Assembly: GCF_003609975.1 (NCBI RefSeq)
Contig: NZ_AP018400.1
Location: 1,252,501-1,316,500 of the forward strand
DNA length: 64,000 bases
Origin: Streptococcus ruminantium
GTDB taxonomy: Bacteria > Bacillota > Bacilli > Lactobacillales > Streptococcaceae
Direction: 5' to 3'
The position numbers and the translations under genes are program-made. Below the pieces are notes generated by a model. It did no database searches. It was not told the origin of the DNA and saw only the letters and a program-made list of their open reading frames with translations. Positions 57,201 to 64,000 of the stretch are shown piece after piece. Within the stretch, counting starts at the first letter, position 1; each line of letters starts with the position of its first letter.

Positions 57201-57415
57201 TGGAAGATCTTCCTCCTGTAGAGATTCTAGTGCCACAACCTATCAAAGAGGAAAACACTGAAGAGTCTAAAGCTACACTATTAGTCAAACAGACCGGCTC
57301 TAGTCAAAAACAGTTGCCTCGAACTGGCTCACAAACAAACTATATTGCTATTGCATTGGGTAGTCTGTTACTAGGCACAATTATCTTTCGTAAAAAAGAA
57401 CGCAGCAATAAGTAA
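54236..57415 (+). CDS. LPXTG-anchored M14 zinc carboxypeptidase-like surface protein
   Basis: A 1059-residue surface protein: signal peptide (~1-32), a Thr/Glu/Pro-rich stalk to ~125, an N-domain, then an M14 peptidase domain (~300-560). NNTHADEQPGID (~339) carries the HxxE zinc pair, LDIHGF (~443) the third His and GHTIEIPES (~527) the catalytic Glu. Large C-terminal domains (~600-1000) precede the sorting signal LPRTG (~1027), a hydrophobic segment and the KKERSNK tail. It would be anchored by the housekeeping sortase. AAAGGAGG precedes the ATG. The substrate may be wall peptides or host protein; unknown. Confidence 0.88.
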   Translation: MKLSHKRKLLNQLLLASTALLAASITQANVFANTEDAVLPASSETLVPAPTEANPDKKAANPSEETPVEKQVEEATTTPPTPASTEMEKSTAEVNKSTDESTQDTTEKTNQPVAETQSTASNTTIVNLKTETVYLSETASITETVPLANTTTEKIEWKLDGKPISEWKTWNLEKGNFTGDSFITVEESRQNDQLHLNIHLAALFGEDLSKRTPSNIRRTYRQHMKDLVLEGTSIDGKLTITKTLHFRPYEAYRTHDEMLAEIEETKNAAAKDRLVTIDTIGKSAENREIKMAIVAKDQASIDKYLNETTPLMLTQPDQMLQNLKAGTFDYKLPILINNTHADEQPGIDVVTSLFRDFAQKDTITFPSTDANGKPITLNLKVSDLLDKFIFLFNFTENPDGDVKNLRSLVNGLDPNRDAGFQVNPETQAIVRQIHKWNPISVLDIHGFVSGFLIEPATPPHDPNFEYDLLANIMLEKAHEMGRAGVANSKYTRYTIPKVHWGDGWDDSFSGYTAVYAMYHGILGHTIEIPESNQESFKAGFFAVLGGIHNMATKPDSLMEMRLKYYSRGVNKVEDPKAEAELVGPDGKIVGRVKKNQPKFFPDYYVIPMTLDKNNDMQEAFKMIEYFNRNGVVVKELTEDVGNFHRGDLVVDMAQAKRGFANHVLYSGSNESAWGAMYAELVVNFPNMKGFTAKAIFDQDAFNGKLGSITWTKAPRTTEIDHKAPYYIVANTSESAVQAINQAIKSGAKVYLTEDGYIMETSQFSQLLEHYALYGEPLYKKPVGQELKPMKVYAPSHSYSWAGDFAILANSALAAERMGFEVVKTADEADAIILESDQFDASVFGKKPVIIVGGGAMQKLEKLGILAGFNAEQFANGSDHEGLMRAIIDDKHPLTSGYAMNGLFYSNSGNWIEGIPEGFKTLVKIADKDYYIAGWWPGYEKLANKVVAIAGNHQGYPVFIYAGNPTNKVHPVHFFRWVSNALFGSQLATLEDLPPVEILVPQPIKEENTEESKATLLVKQTGSSQKQLPRTGSQTNYIAIALGSLLLGTIIFRKKERSNK

Positions 57416-57433
57416 ATAAAATACTAATAAAAA

Positions 57434-57514
57434 AACGCCGAATAAACATGAACTGCATTCCAGTTGTTAGATTGTTGGTCTAACTTTTGGAGGGCAATTC
57501 AAAGATTCGGCGTT
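57434..57514. terminator. Bidirectional terminator with an IS-end-like insert in its loop
   Basis: A perfect 10-bp stem, AACGCCGAAT (57434-57443) and ATTCGGCGTT (57505-57514), lies between two convergent genes. On the minus strand it is followed by TTTTTTT. The loop is 61 bases long because a 53-bp inverted-repeat element (57449-57501) sits in it. Confidence 0.75.
57449..57501. mobile_element. 53-bp mini-element made of two IS3-like ends
   Basis: TGAACTGCATTCCAGTTGTTAGA at the left and TCTAACTTTTGGAGGGCAATTCA at the right are imperfect inverted repeats (17 of 23 match) joined by seven bases. The ends resemble streptococcal IS3-family termini (TGAACTGC...GTTAGA). It looks like a minimal deletion derivative. 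Confidence 0.5.
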
Positions 57515-57516
57515 CT

Positions 57517-58272
57517 TTATTTTAGGGAAAAGATTGTCCTAGCTAAATAATCAGCTATCTGCGGAAAGAGGGTATAGAGCTTATGCGCTGCTGCCAAAGT
57601 CCACGGCAGATTGACATCACGCTTTTTCGTTCCCATAGCTGCCACAATTTTCTTAGCCACATAGTCAGGCTGTAATAAGAAAGCCTTTACACTTTCTTGA
57701 TAACTTCCATCAGGATCTGCTTGGTCGAAAAAACCAGTTGCAATTGGGCCTGGATTGACTGTTGTAACAGCTACGCCGTACTTGGCCAATTCTAATCGAA
57801 TGGTATTGGAAAAGCCTATGGCCGCAAACTTTGTTGCTGAATAAACTGATGATTTAGCTGAAGCGATGAGACCTGACATAGAAACAATATTGATAATATG
57901 GCCACTTCGCCTAGCTTTCATCCGCTTGCCAACCAAGCGACATAGAGTCATTAGAGAAAAAGTATTGATGTCAAACATGTCCTGCACCTGCTGGCTAGAA
58001 AAGTTCTCAAAATCATCATAAACAGCATAACCGGCGTTATTGACCAAGATATCAATCTGTCCATGTTGACCATCCAGCTCATCCAAGAAGGCTGTCAGAG
58101 CTGCTTCATCTCGAATATCCACATCATAGACAGCTTTTTTCTCATGATAAGTATAAAGCTCCATTATTTTTCCCCGATTCCGTCCCAACAAAATCAGAAA
58201 ATCATCTTTGAGCATGGGTACCATTGCCTGTGCTAAACCACCAGAAGCACCCGTTATCAAAATCGTCCTCAT
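57517..58272 (-). CDS. Short-chain dehydrogenase/reductase
   Basis: A 251-residue classical [14 protein letters not shown] (~7-17, cofactor site), NNAGYAVYD (~85), catalytic Ser in SMSGLI (~135) and [11 protein letters not shown] (~148). The 'DltE-like' class is possible, but the substrate is not evident. It overlaps rnz by four bases (ATGA) and is the last gene of the miaA-hflX-unknown-rnz-SDR run; the terminator begins three bases after its stop. Confidence 0.85.
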   Translation of the reverse strand: MRTILITGASGGLAQAMVPMLKDDFLILLGRNRGKIMELYTYHEKKAVYDVDIRDEAALTAFLDELDGQHGQIDILVNNAGYAVYDDFENFSSQQVQDMFDINTFSLMTLCRLVGKRMKARRSGHIINIVSMSGLIASAKSSVYSATKFAAIGFSNTIRLELAKYGVAVTTVNPGPIATGFFDQADPDGSYQESVKAFLLQPDYVAKKIVAAMGTKKRDVNLPWTLAAAHKLYTLFPQIADYLARTIFSLK

Positions 58273-59198
58273 AGCTCTACTTCCTCTAAGTCCTTGACAA
58301 CATAAACATTTTCAAAAATTGTGCTCGCGTCCTTCCTAAGACGGCTAATATCTTTAGACAGGAAACGCGGGCTAATATGATTTAGGAGAAGTTGCTTTAC
58401 TCCCGCTTCTTTGGCCACCTGTGCCGCTTCCATATTGGTCGAATGTCCATGCTTACGTGCAATCTGTTCATCACCCTTACCATAGGTCGATTCATGAACC
58501 AAAACATCTGCATTGACCGCTAAGCGCACACTCGCATGACACTTGCGCGTATCACCTAAAATCGTCACTACCTTCCCCGGACGTGGTGGTGAAACGTAAT
58601 CACTAGCTATAATTTCAGTTCCGTCGTCCAACGTAACATTTTCTCCATTTTTGATTTTTCCAAAGAGAGGACCAAATGGTACACCCGCCGCACGAAGAGC
58701 TTCTGCATCCAATGTTCCTTCCAAATCTTTCTGGATAACACGATACCCGACACAAGGAATTGTATGATCTAGTTTTTCAGCAAATACCGTGAATTTATCT
58801 GTATCCAAAACCTGTCCAACGGTATCTACATCAAATTCATGAAAATGAATCCGATAAGGTAGGCGAGAACCAGAAACCCTGAGACTGCCTAGGACAAAAG
58901 AACGGATTCCCACCGGACCATAAATGTCAATATCCGTCTGTTCTTCACTAGACTGGAAAGATCGACTAGATAAAAAACCAGGTAAGCCAAAAATATGATC
59001 ACCATGTAGGTGAGTAATAAAAATTTTTGCTACTTTACGAGGGCGAATGGTTGTCTCCAAAATCTGATTCTGTGTCCCTTCTCCACAATCAAAGAGCCAA
59101 ACCTGATTGATTTCATCTAAAAGTTTTAAGGCCAAACTGGATACATTACGAGCCTTAGAGGGCTGCCCCGCCCCCGTACCTAAAAATTGAATTTGCAT
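58269..59198 (-). CDS. rnz: Ribonuclease Z
   Basis: A 309-residue metallo-beta-lactamase nuclease: [14 protein letters not shown] at the start, [13 protein letters not shown] (~62-74, the zinc motif) and [13 protein letters not shown] with LLNHIS (~250-272). It matures the 3' ends of tRNA precursors. Ten bases separate it from the upstream gene. Confidence 0.95.
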   Translation of the reverse strand: MQIQFLGTGAGQPSKARNVSSLALKLLDEINQVWLFDCGEGTQNQILETTIRPRKVAKIFITHLHGDHIFGLPGFLSSRSFQSSEEQTDIDIYGPVGIRSFVLGSLRVSGSRLPYRIHFHEFDVDTVGQVLDTDKFTVFAEKLDHTIPCVGYRVIQKDLEGTLDAEALRAAGVPFGPLFGKIKNGENVTLDDGTEIIASDYVSPPRPGKVVTILGDTRKCHASVRLAVNADVLVHESTYGKGDEQIARKHGHSTNMEAAQVAKEAGVKQLLLNHISPRFLSKDISRLRKDASTIFENVYVVKDLEEVEL

Positions 59199-59208
59199 TG
59201 CTTCCCTT

Positions 59209-59838
59209 CTAAATTTCTATATATAAGACAGCAGAACGACCAGACCACGCAAAATACTGTCTACCAGAGTAAATTTCTGCCACTTCCATGATCTCATCCT
59301 GATTGAGTCCAGATAGTTTTACCAAGCTAGTAGAACTAGCTACCTGAGTCAGGAGGTAATCTGTTTCCTGTTCCATCAACTGATTATCATCGAATGCATT
59401 ATATTGCATGAAAATCTTTCCATTCTCTACAAAAATAACATAGTGCGGAAAGATTTGAGCAATTTCAAAGAGCAGACTATCGGTGACTTCTTCCTCATGC
59501 TCTGAAAAAATCTGACTCAAACCATCAGTTCTTACGTAGGAAAAACCAAAAGATTTGCCGGACAAATTGAGGCGGATAAAAGGTTTCTCTTCTGCAAAGG
59601 AAGGATTTTCCTGAATCAAGCCCAACTCCAGAGATAGGTTAAAAAAATAATCTGTCGCCTGTTTAGCCCCCCGCTTTTGATACATTTCTGCAAAATAGGC
59701 ATTGACCACAGAAGGGGGTGGTGTGATAAAGTCAAGCTTTTGTTGATCTGTTAAACCAGCCAATTTCCTGTCCAGATAAACCTTATCAAGACTGGTAAAA
59801 CCACCGTATTTAAGAGCTAAATCAAGGTAATCTATCAT
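59209..59838 (-). CDS. Conserved streptococcal protein of unknown function
   Basis: A 209-residue cytosolic protein. I recognise no catalytic motif. It begins [23 protein letters not shown] and ends in an aromatic-rich [17 protein letters not shown]. It overlaps the hflX stop by 17 bases and precedes rnz, so it belongs to a tRNA/ribosome-maintenance operon. Such proteins are sometimes labelled cystathionine beta-lyase, but no PLP-binding lysine motif or fold-type I length is present. Confidence 0.7.
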   Translation of the reverse strand: MIDYLDLALKYGGFTSLDKVYLDRKLAGLTDQQKLDFITPPPSVVNAYFAEMYQKRGAKQATDYFFNLSLELGLIQENPSFAEEKPFIRLNLSGKSFGFSYVRTDGLSQIFSEHEEEVTDSLLFEIAQIFPHYVIFVENGKIFMQYNAFDDNQLMEQETDYLLTQVASSTSLVKLSGLNQDEIMEVAEIYSGRQYFAWSGRSAVLYIEI

Positions 59839-61072
59839 ACAATTCTTCCAACTTCCATTTATTTGTAGAGGCGATATAGCCCGAAACTACTTCGACATCG
59901 TCTTCATAGCTTCTTTTATCAATCAAAGCCAGTGCGGATAAATCATGTAATTGATAAGCTTGAGTCAAAGGAACTCTGACCTCAAATGGCTCAAACATGG
60001 TCTTTATCTTTGCCAAAACCATCATCTGAATATGCCTTTTGGCATTTTCAGCCTTAGCCGATAGCATTACATGAGGAAACTGACTAGGAGTAAAATGATC
60101 ATCTGTCTTATCCAACTTATTATAAAGAGCTAAGCGAGGAATATCCAGCATATCTAAGTCTTTGAGAATATCCAAGACTACCCTCTCTTGCTCACTATGA
60201 TTCGGATCAGAAGCATCAATGACATGAAGTAAGAGGTCCACATTTATAGACTCCTCCAAAGTAGACTTGAAAGCAGAAATCAACTCCGTTGGCAAGTCCT
60301 GAATGAAACCAACTGTATCGGTCAAGGTTACATTGAATTTACCAGACAAGTTGATCTGCTTGGTCGTGGCATCCAGTGTCGCAAAGAGTTCATCAGCTTC
60401 ATACTGTCTCTTGTCTGTCATAGCATTCATTATGGTAGACTTACCAGCGTTAGTATAGCCAATCAGGCCTATCTTGAAGACTCCTGATTGCAGGCGACGC
60501 TCACGAACAGTAGCACGGTTTTTCTCTACTATCTTTAGCTGACGTTCAATGTCATGAATCTGGTTACGGATACTCCGGCGATTTAGCTCCAACTGACTTT
60601 CTCCCGGACCACGAGAACCGATTCCCCCAGCCTGCCGACTGAGCATAATTCCCTGACCAATGAGACGAGGTAACATGTACTTGAGCTGGGCGAGGTGTAC
60701 CTGCAATTTTCCCTCATGACTCCGAGCACGCATAGCAAAAATATCTAAAATCAACTGCATACGGTCAATAACTTTGACACCGAGAACGTCTTCTAGGTTA
60801 ATATTTTGTCGCGGGGTTAGACGATGATTAACAATCACCATGTCAATCTCATCAGCTCTAACCATTTGAGCAATCTCATCTAGTTTTCCAGAACCAACAA
60901 AGGTCTTACTGTCATATTTTTCACGTTTTTGAGTATAGACTCCCTTAACCAAGGCACCCGCTGTTTTCGCCAGACTAGCCAACTCCTCCATAGACATCTC
61001 GAAATTGTCTGTCTGCTGCAATTCCACCCCGACTAAGAGAACACGTTCTTGGTCTTTTTGCGTTTCAATCAT
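59822..61072 (-). CDS. hflX: Ribosome-associated GTPase HflX
   Basis: A 416-residue GTPase: N-terminal HflX domain (~10-195; [33 protein letters not shown]), G1 GYTNAGKST (~206), TLDATTK (~240), G3 DTVGFI (~258) and NKLD (~325). It binds 50S subunits and rescues stalled or stress-hibernating ribosomes. It overlaps miaA by eight bases. Confidence 0.95.
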   Translation of the reverse strand: MIETQKDQERVLLVGVELQQTDNFEMSMEELASLAKTAGALVKGVYTQKREKYDSKTFVGSGKLDEIAQMVRADEIDMVIVNHRLTPRQNINLEDVLGVKVIDRMQLILDIFAMRARSHEGKLQVHLAQLKYMLPRLIGQGIMLSRQAGGIGSRGPGESQLELNRRSIRNQIHDIERQLKIVEKNRATVRERRLQSGVFKIGLIGYTNAGKSTIMNAMTDKRQYEADELFATLDATTKQINLSGKFNVTLTDTVGFIQDLPTELISAFKSTLEESINVDLLLHVIDASDPNHSEQERVVLDILKDLDMLDIPRLALYNKLDKTDDHFTPSQFPHVMLSAKAENAKRHIQMMVLAKIKTMFEPFEVRVPLTQAYQLHDLSALALIDKRSYEDDVEVVSGYIASTNKWKLEELYDRLP

Positions 61073-61949
61073 CTAAAAATTCCTCCACAGCGGTGAAAAT
61101 AGTATCCTTGTAATGTGAGCATCCAACGGAATAAAATGGGACGTGCATGCGATTTCTAAACCATGTTAATTGGCGTTTAGCAAAACGACGACTATTTTGC
61201 TTGACCTTATCAAGTGCTTCATCCAAGCTACACTCTCCAGCCAAGTAAGGAAAAATCTCCTTATAACCGATTCCCATAGCTGCCTGAGAAGTCGGATAAT
61301 TTTGATAGAGCCAAGTTACTTCTTCTAATAGGCCTTGAGCCATCATCTTATCCACTCTCTGATTGATCCGATCATAAAGAACCTGCCTGTCATCCGTCAA
61401 ACAAATATAGATAGGCTCATAGTCCGACTCTGTATTTTCTAAATTCTTACCGAATTTTTTTAACTCTAATCCACGAACCATCCTCCGACGACTGCTATCT
61501 TGAACTGACAAACCTGCCTGCTCTGCCATTGTCACTAAAATCTCGTCTGAAAAGAGAGCAAGCTCTTTTCGATAGGCAAGAACTTCTTCTTGATTAACCT
61601 GCCCTCCCAGATGGTAACCCTCAAGGAGACTCTGGATGTAAAGTCCCGTTCCTCCTACAATGATAGGAAGTTTACCCCGACTAACTATGTCGGCAATCAA
61701 CATCTTAGCTTCCTTCACAAATTCATAAACCGAATAACCTTCTGCCACATCTCGGACATCTATCAAATGGTGGACAGCTGCCGCTTGCTCCTCTAAACTA
61801 GCTTTGGCAGTGCCAATGTCTAGCTTGCGATAGACTTGCTGGCTATCACCACTGATAATTTCACCATTGTAGCGCTGAGCCAACTCTATTCCTAGGGCAG
61901 TCTTTCCAACCGCTGTCGGTCCTACGACCACAATTACTTTAGTTTTCAT
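61065..61949 (-). CDS. miaA: tRNA dimethylallyltransferase
   Basis: A 294-residue enzyme adding dimethylallyl to A37 of UNN-reading tRNAs. P-loop [11 protein letters not shown] (9-19), [17 protein letters not shown] (~34-50), [11 protein letters not shown] (~99) and [12 protein letters not shown] (~262). It is first in the operon with hflX. Its start region faces the divergent DUF3042 gene. Confidence 0.96.
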   Translation of the reverse strand: MKTKVIVVVGPTAVGKTALGIELAQRYNGEIISGDSQQVYRKLDIGTAKASLEEQAAAVHHLIDVRDVAEGYSVYEFVKEAKMLIADIVSRGKLPIIVGGTGLYIQSLLEGYHLGGQVNQEEVLAYRKELALFSDEILVTMAEQAGLSVQDSSRRRMVRGLELKKFGKNLENTESDYEPIYICLTDDRQVLYDRINQRVDKMMAQGLLEEVTWLYQNYPTSQAAMGIGYKEIFPYLAGECSLDEALDKVKQNSRRFAKRQLTWFRNRMHVPFYSVGCSHYKDTIFTAVEEFLDD

Positions 61950-62017
61950 CTTTTTCCTTGAAAATATTTTGTTTTTCCGCTAGAATCTATTATAACATAA
62001 GTAAAGGAGAATTCACT

Positions 62018-62188
62018 ATGGCTAAAGGTTTTGGCAAAGGTTTCTTGACAGGTGTTCTTTCAACTGTTGCCCTTGCAGCAGGCGCTATCTTCACCGTTCA
62101 TAAGACAATCATCGAACCAGAAGAAAAGAAAGAAGCTTTCATTGAGGAAAATCGTAAAAAAGCTGCTCGCAAACGAGTAGCACACTAA
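62018..62188 (+). CDS. DUF3042 small membrane-associated protein
   Basis: A 56-residue protein MAKGFGKGFLTGVLSTVALAA... with one hydrophobic segment (~8-28) and a charged C-terminal helix, matching the DUF3042 family of Lactobacillales. Function unknown. The start is the ATG at 62018 with AAAGGAG upstream; an earlier in-frame Met lies before the promoter's -10 (TATAAC, ~61992). A strong terminator follows immediately. Confidence 0.85.
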   Translation: MAKGFGKGFLTGVLSTVALAAGAIFTVHKTIIEPEEKKEAFIEENRKKAARKRVAH

Positions 62189-62214
62189 AAAGCTGGAAAT
62201 GTTCCAGCTTTTTT
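62189..62214 (+). terminator. Rho-independent terminator of the DUF3042 gene
   Basis: AAGCTGGAA/TTCCAGCTT stem with a three-base loop (62190-62210), then TTTT; directly after the stop codon. Confidence 0.85.
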
Positions 62215-62302
62215 ATTCGCATAAAAACATTGACTTATCAAACAACTTAAGGAATACTCAAAAAAATCAAATCGCCATCATCATTTTAATTTCCTAAAAG
62301 CA

Positions 62303-63472
62303 TTACAGAATAATATCTTTCTTCTCAATCAATACAATGGTCCACATCATAGCAAGCGTTACAATGGCAAGAGCAATCATTAACGGTAACCAACTACCAA
62401 AGATCGGAAAACTATATCCCAACAATCCCGGACCAAGAGCTGCAATGAGATAGCCCCCTGTCTGAACCATTCCTGACAATTGAGCAGTCGCTTGACTATT
62501 ACTTGTCTTCAAGGAAAAACTCAACATCATGTAAGGGAAGAGTGCCCCATTTGAAAAGCTGAGGATTATATGCAGTGCAGACCAGAGAAATAGATTAGTA
62601 GGAATAAAGGCCATCATGAACAGACCTAATAAGGTTACAGCAGAAATAGCCAACATGCTATTGCGTCTTGTAACTCTCGTCTGGCGTGATAAAATTGCCG
62701 GAATAATCATAGACATCGGAATGGCTGTCATATTGAACAAACCAGCCATCAAACCCGCCTCTGCCTTACTAAAACCAACCGATTGTGCAATCGTTGGTAG
62801 CCAGGTGATTTCTGTATAGTAAAGCACAGATTGCAGACCTGCAAAGATAAGAAAGGCCAAAGCCGCCTTATTCTTCCAGATGGAGACTACCTTTTCTTCC
62901 TGAGAATCACTTGCAAATGTGTGATTCTGTTGAATATTAGGTAGCCAAATGAGGAAAGCCAAAAGAACCAATCCCGAAATCAGGTAAATGAAGAACTCCC
63001 AAGAACTAGCCGAAACAATCGGTACCGCAACCATTGAAGCAAAAGTGGCGGCCACCCCCATAAGAGTAATGTAGACAGTAGTGTATAGACCTATCTTTTG
63101 AGGAAAATTAGCTGCAACTAGACTTGGTAACAGAACATTTATAAAAGCAATGGTAGCACCAATAAGCATGGTACCAACATAAAGCGCCGGTAAGTTCAAG
63201 ACCCGCATGCCTGAACCAACAACCATAACCAAAAGAACAATAGCCATCAGTTTTTCCATACCAAACTTAGCTGCCAGACGAGGTGCTAAAGAAGAACAGA
63301 GAGCAAACATAATCAGTGGAATAGAAGTCAGAATCCCCAATGAGCTAACTTCTACTCCAAGTCCTACTGCTACATCCGTCAAAATAGCTGGTAAAGCAGT
63401 GAAAGGGGCGCGCATAACCACTCCCAGCATAACAATACCAGCTACCATAAATGGTGATTGTTTTTTCATCAT
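62303..63472 (-). CDS. MFS transporter, CynX/NimT type
   Basis: A 389-residue protein with 12 membrane segments and a cytosolic loop in the middle (~185-200, NHTFASDSQEEKVVSIW). The N-terminal MLGVVMRAPFTALPAILTD matches CynX/YycB-like transporters of the major facilitator superfamily. The substrate (cyanate, nitroimidazole or other) cannot be deduced. It is a single gene, divergent from the MetE-like gene. Confidence 0.85.
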   Translation of the reverse strand: MMKKQSPFMVAGIVMLGVVMRAPFTALPAILTDVAVGLGVEVSSLGILTSIPLIMFALCSSLAPRLAAKFGMEKLMAIVLLVMVVGSGMRVLNLPALYVGTMLIGATIAFINVLLPSLVAANFPQKIGLYTTVYITLMGVAATFASMVAVPIVSASSWEFFIYLISGLVLLAFLIWLPNIQQNHTFASDSQEEKVVSIWKNKAALAFLIFAGLQSVLYYTEITWLPTIAQSVGFSKAEAGLMAGLFNMTAIPMSMIIPAILSRQTRVTRRNSMLAISAVTLLGLFMMAFIPTNLFLWSALHIILSFSNGALFPYMMLSFSLKTSNSQATAQLSGMVQTGGYLIAALGPGLLGYSFPIFGSWLPLMIALAIVTLAMMWTIVLIEKKDIIL

Positions 63473-63570
63473 TTTTCTCCTAAATTTCCTAACGTTCGGA
63501 TTTCAACACTTTTGATTATACCATAGTTGACAAATGAGAAAAAGTTTTAAGCATGTAATTTTCTGTTGTT

Positions 63571-63587
63571 ATAGTTTCTAGCTATGG
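63571..63587 (+). promoter_or_regulatory. Possible Met-box (MetR/MtaR-type operator)
   Basis: TATAGTTTCTAGCTATG resembles the streptococcal Met-box TATAGTTTnAAACTATA in its left half and outer dyad. It lies ~85 bases upstream of the MetE-like gene. Confidence 0.45.
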
Positions 63588-63670
63588 ATGTAGTATAAAA
63601 ATAACTATTTTTCAAATACAGTAATCTGAGTTAGAATAGTTTCACTACTAAATTGAAAGAGAGAGAAATA

Positions 63671-64000
63671 ATGACAACTTCAAGATTCCAGCTCGTCGGT
63701 TCACTCCTCCGACCATCAAACTTAAAAGAATTTAAACGCAAGATTGAATATCGTGATGATATTCAATATCCATTCTACGATGCTTTTGATGGTTATCAGG
63801 AGACAGAAACTGCTGCTATTGAAGCAATTATTGCTGAACAAAAAGCAAACGGCATTGATGTCATAACGGATGGGGAGTTTTCCAAGTCCATGTGGCACCT
63901 TGATTTCATCTGGGGATTCCAGGGAATCAAGCGCTATATTGCTGAACATGGCTATCCTTTCAAAGACCACAACGGTCAGATTTTTGAAACTCGCAAAGAT
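63671..64000 (+). CDS. MetE-like cobalamin-independent methionine synthase (5' part)
   Basis: 110 codons are visible and the gene runs past the window. MTTSRFQLVGSLLRPSNL and IDVITDGEFSKSMWHLDF (~60-80) match the short YxjG/YxjH-type proteins related to the C-terminal MetE domain, which methylate homocysteine with an unidentified or alternative methyl donor. GAGAGA lies before the ATG. A Met-box-like sequence upstream suggests methionine control. Confidence 0.85.
   Translation, partial: MTTSRFQLVGSLLRPSNLKEFKRKIEYRDDIQYPFYDAFDGYQETETAAIEAIIAEQKANGIDVITDGEFSKSMWHLDFIWGFQGIKRYIAEHGYPFKDHNGQIFETRKD

Noticed and set aside
57836..58000. Possible fusion of the SDR and rnz functions
   Set aside because: Both ORFs are complete and merely overlap by ATGA.

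Overview
The window looks like chromosomal DNA of a low-GC Gram-positive coccus, most likely Streptococcus suis or a close relative. This is inferred from gene content, not from a database search. The supporting genes are an infC-rpmI-rplT operon, a streptococcal rhamnan (rgp/gac-type) locus with rmlACBD, an EbsA-family protein, an amidase with GBS-Bsp-like repeats and an LPXTG zinc carboxypeptidase. No rRNA, tRNA or CRISPR array was seen.

Region 1 (1-2926): the start of an RlmI-type rRNA methyltransferase gene, apparently leaderless, and a divergent LtaS-type lipoteichoic acid synthase.

Region 2 (2.9-19.1 kb) is the most unusual part: an accessory Rhs/WapA-like polymorphic toxin locus. Transcribed on the minus strand are a class B sortase, a multi-pass membrane protein, a secreted YD-repeat giant of about 3170 residues with a short variable toxin tip, and a probable immunity gene. 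Further downstream lie two orphan Rhs C-terminal cassettes. Each begins with the same 325-bp module, carrying a hairpin terminator and about 220 bp of the rhs 3' region, and then switches to a new tip. One tip is a colicin-E5-like ribonuclease with a putative immunity gene behind it. The other is cut off by an IS3-family remnant. Two more small genes may be relics of an older toxin/immunity pair. An intact ISL3-family element with an 8-bp target duplication lies just upstream of the sortase.

Region 3 (19.1-22.4 kb) is housekeeping: rplT, rpmI, infC (apparently with an ATA start) behind an attenuator leader, cmk, a LysM membrane protein, a ferredoxin whose promoter predicts a leaderless mRNA, and an EbsA-family protein.

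Region 4 (22.7-45.9 kb) is the cell-wall rhamnan factory. A long minus-strand operon starts with rgpA and rgpB (rhamnosyltransferases) and rgpC and rgpD (ABC exporter). It continues with a pyruvyl-transferase-like protein, two more glycosyltransferases, a DUF2142 membrane protein and a GacI/GacJ-type side-chain module. Three genes in its distal half (a GT2, a Wzx/GacK-like flippase and the GacJ-like protein) carry frameshifts or stops, so the side-chain pathway looks to be decaying. Divergently transcribed is a GacH-like glycerol-phosphate transferase. A second operon makes dTDP-L-rhamnose (rmlA, rmlC, an unrecognised gene, rmlB, rmlD) and runs into a bifunctional autolysin with five 103-residue repeats.

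Region 5 (46-64 kb) is mostly housekeeping: a Nif3-family gene, trmK, dnaD, metA (with the acetyl-CoA-type Glu111), apt, recJ, cls, an LPXTG M14 carboxypeptidase, an SDR-rnz-unknown-hflX-miaA operon, a DUF3042 gene, a CynX-like transporter and the start of a MetE-like methionine synthase gene behind a possible Met-box. A 53-bp IS-end-like mini-element sits inside the loop of the terminator at 57434-57514.
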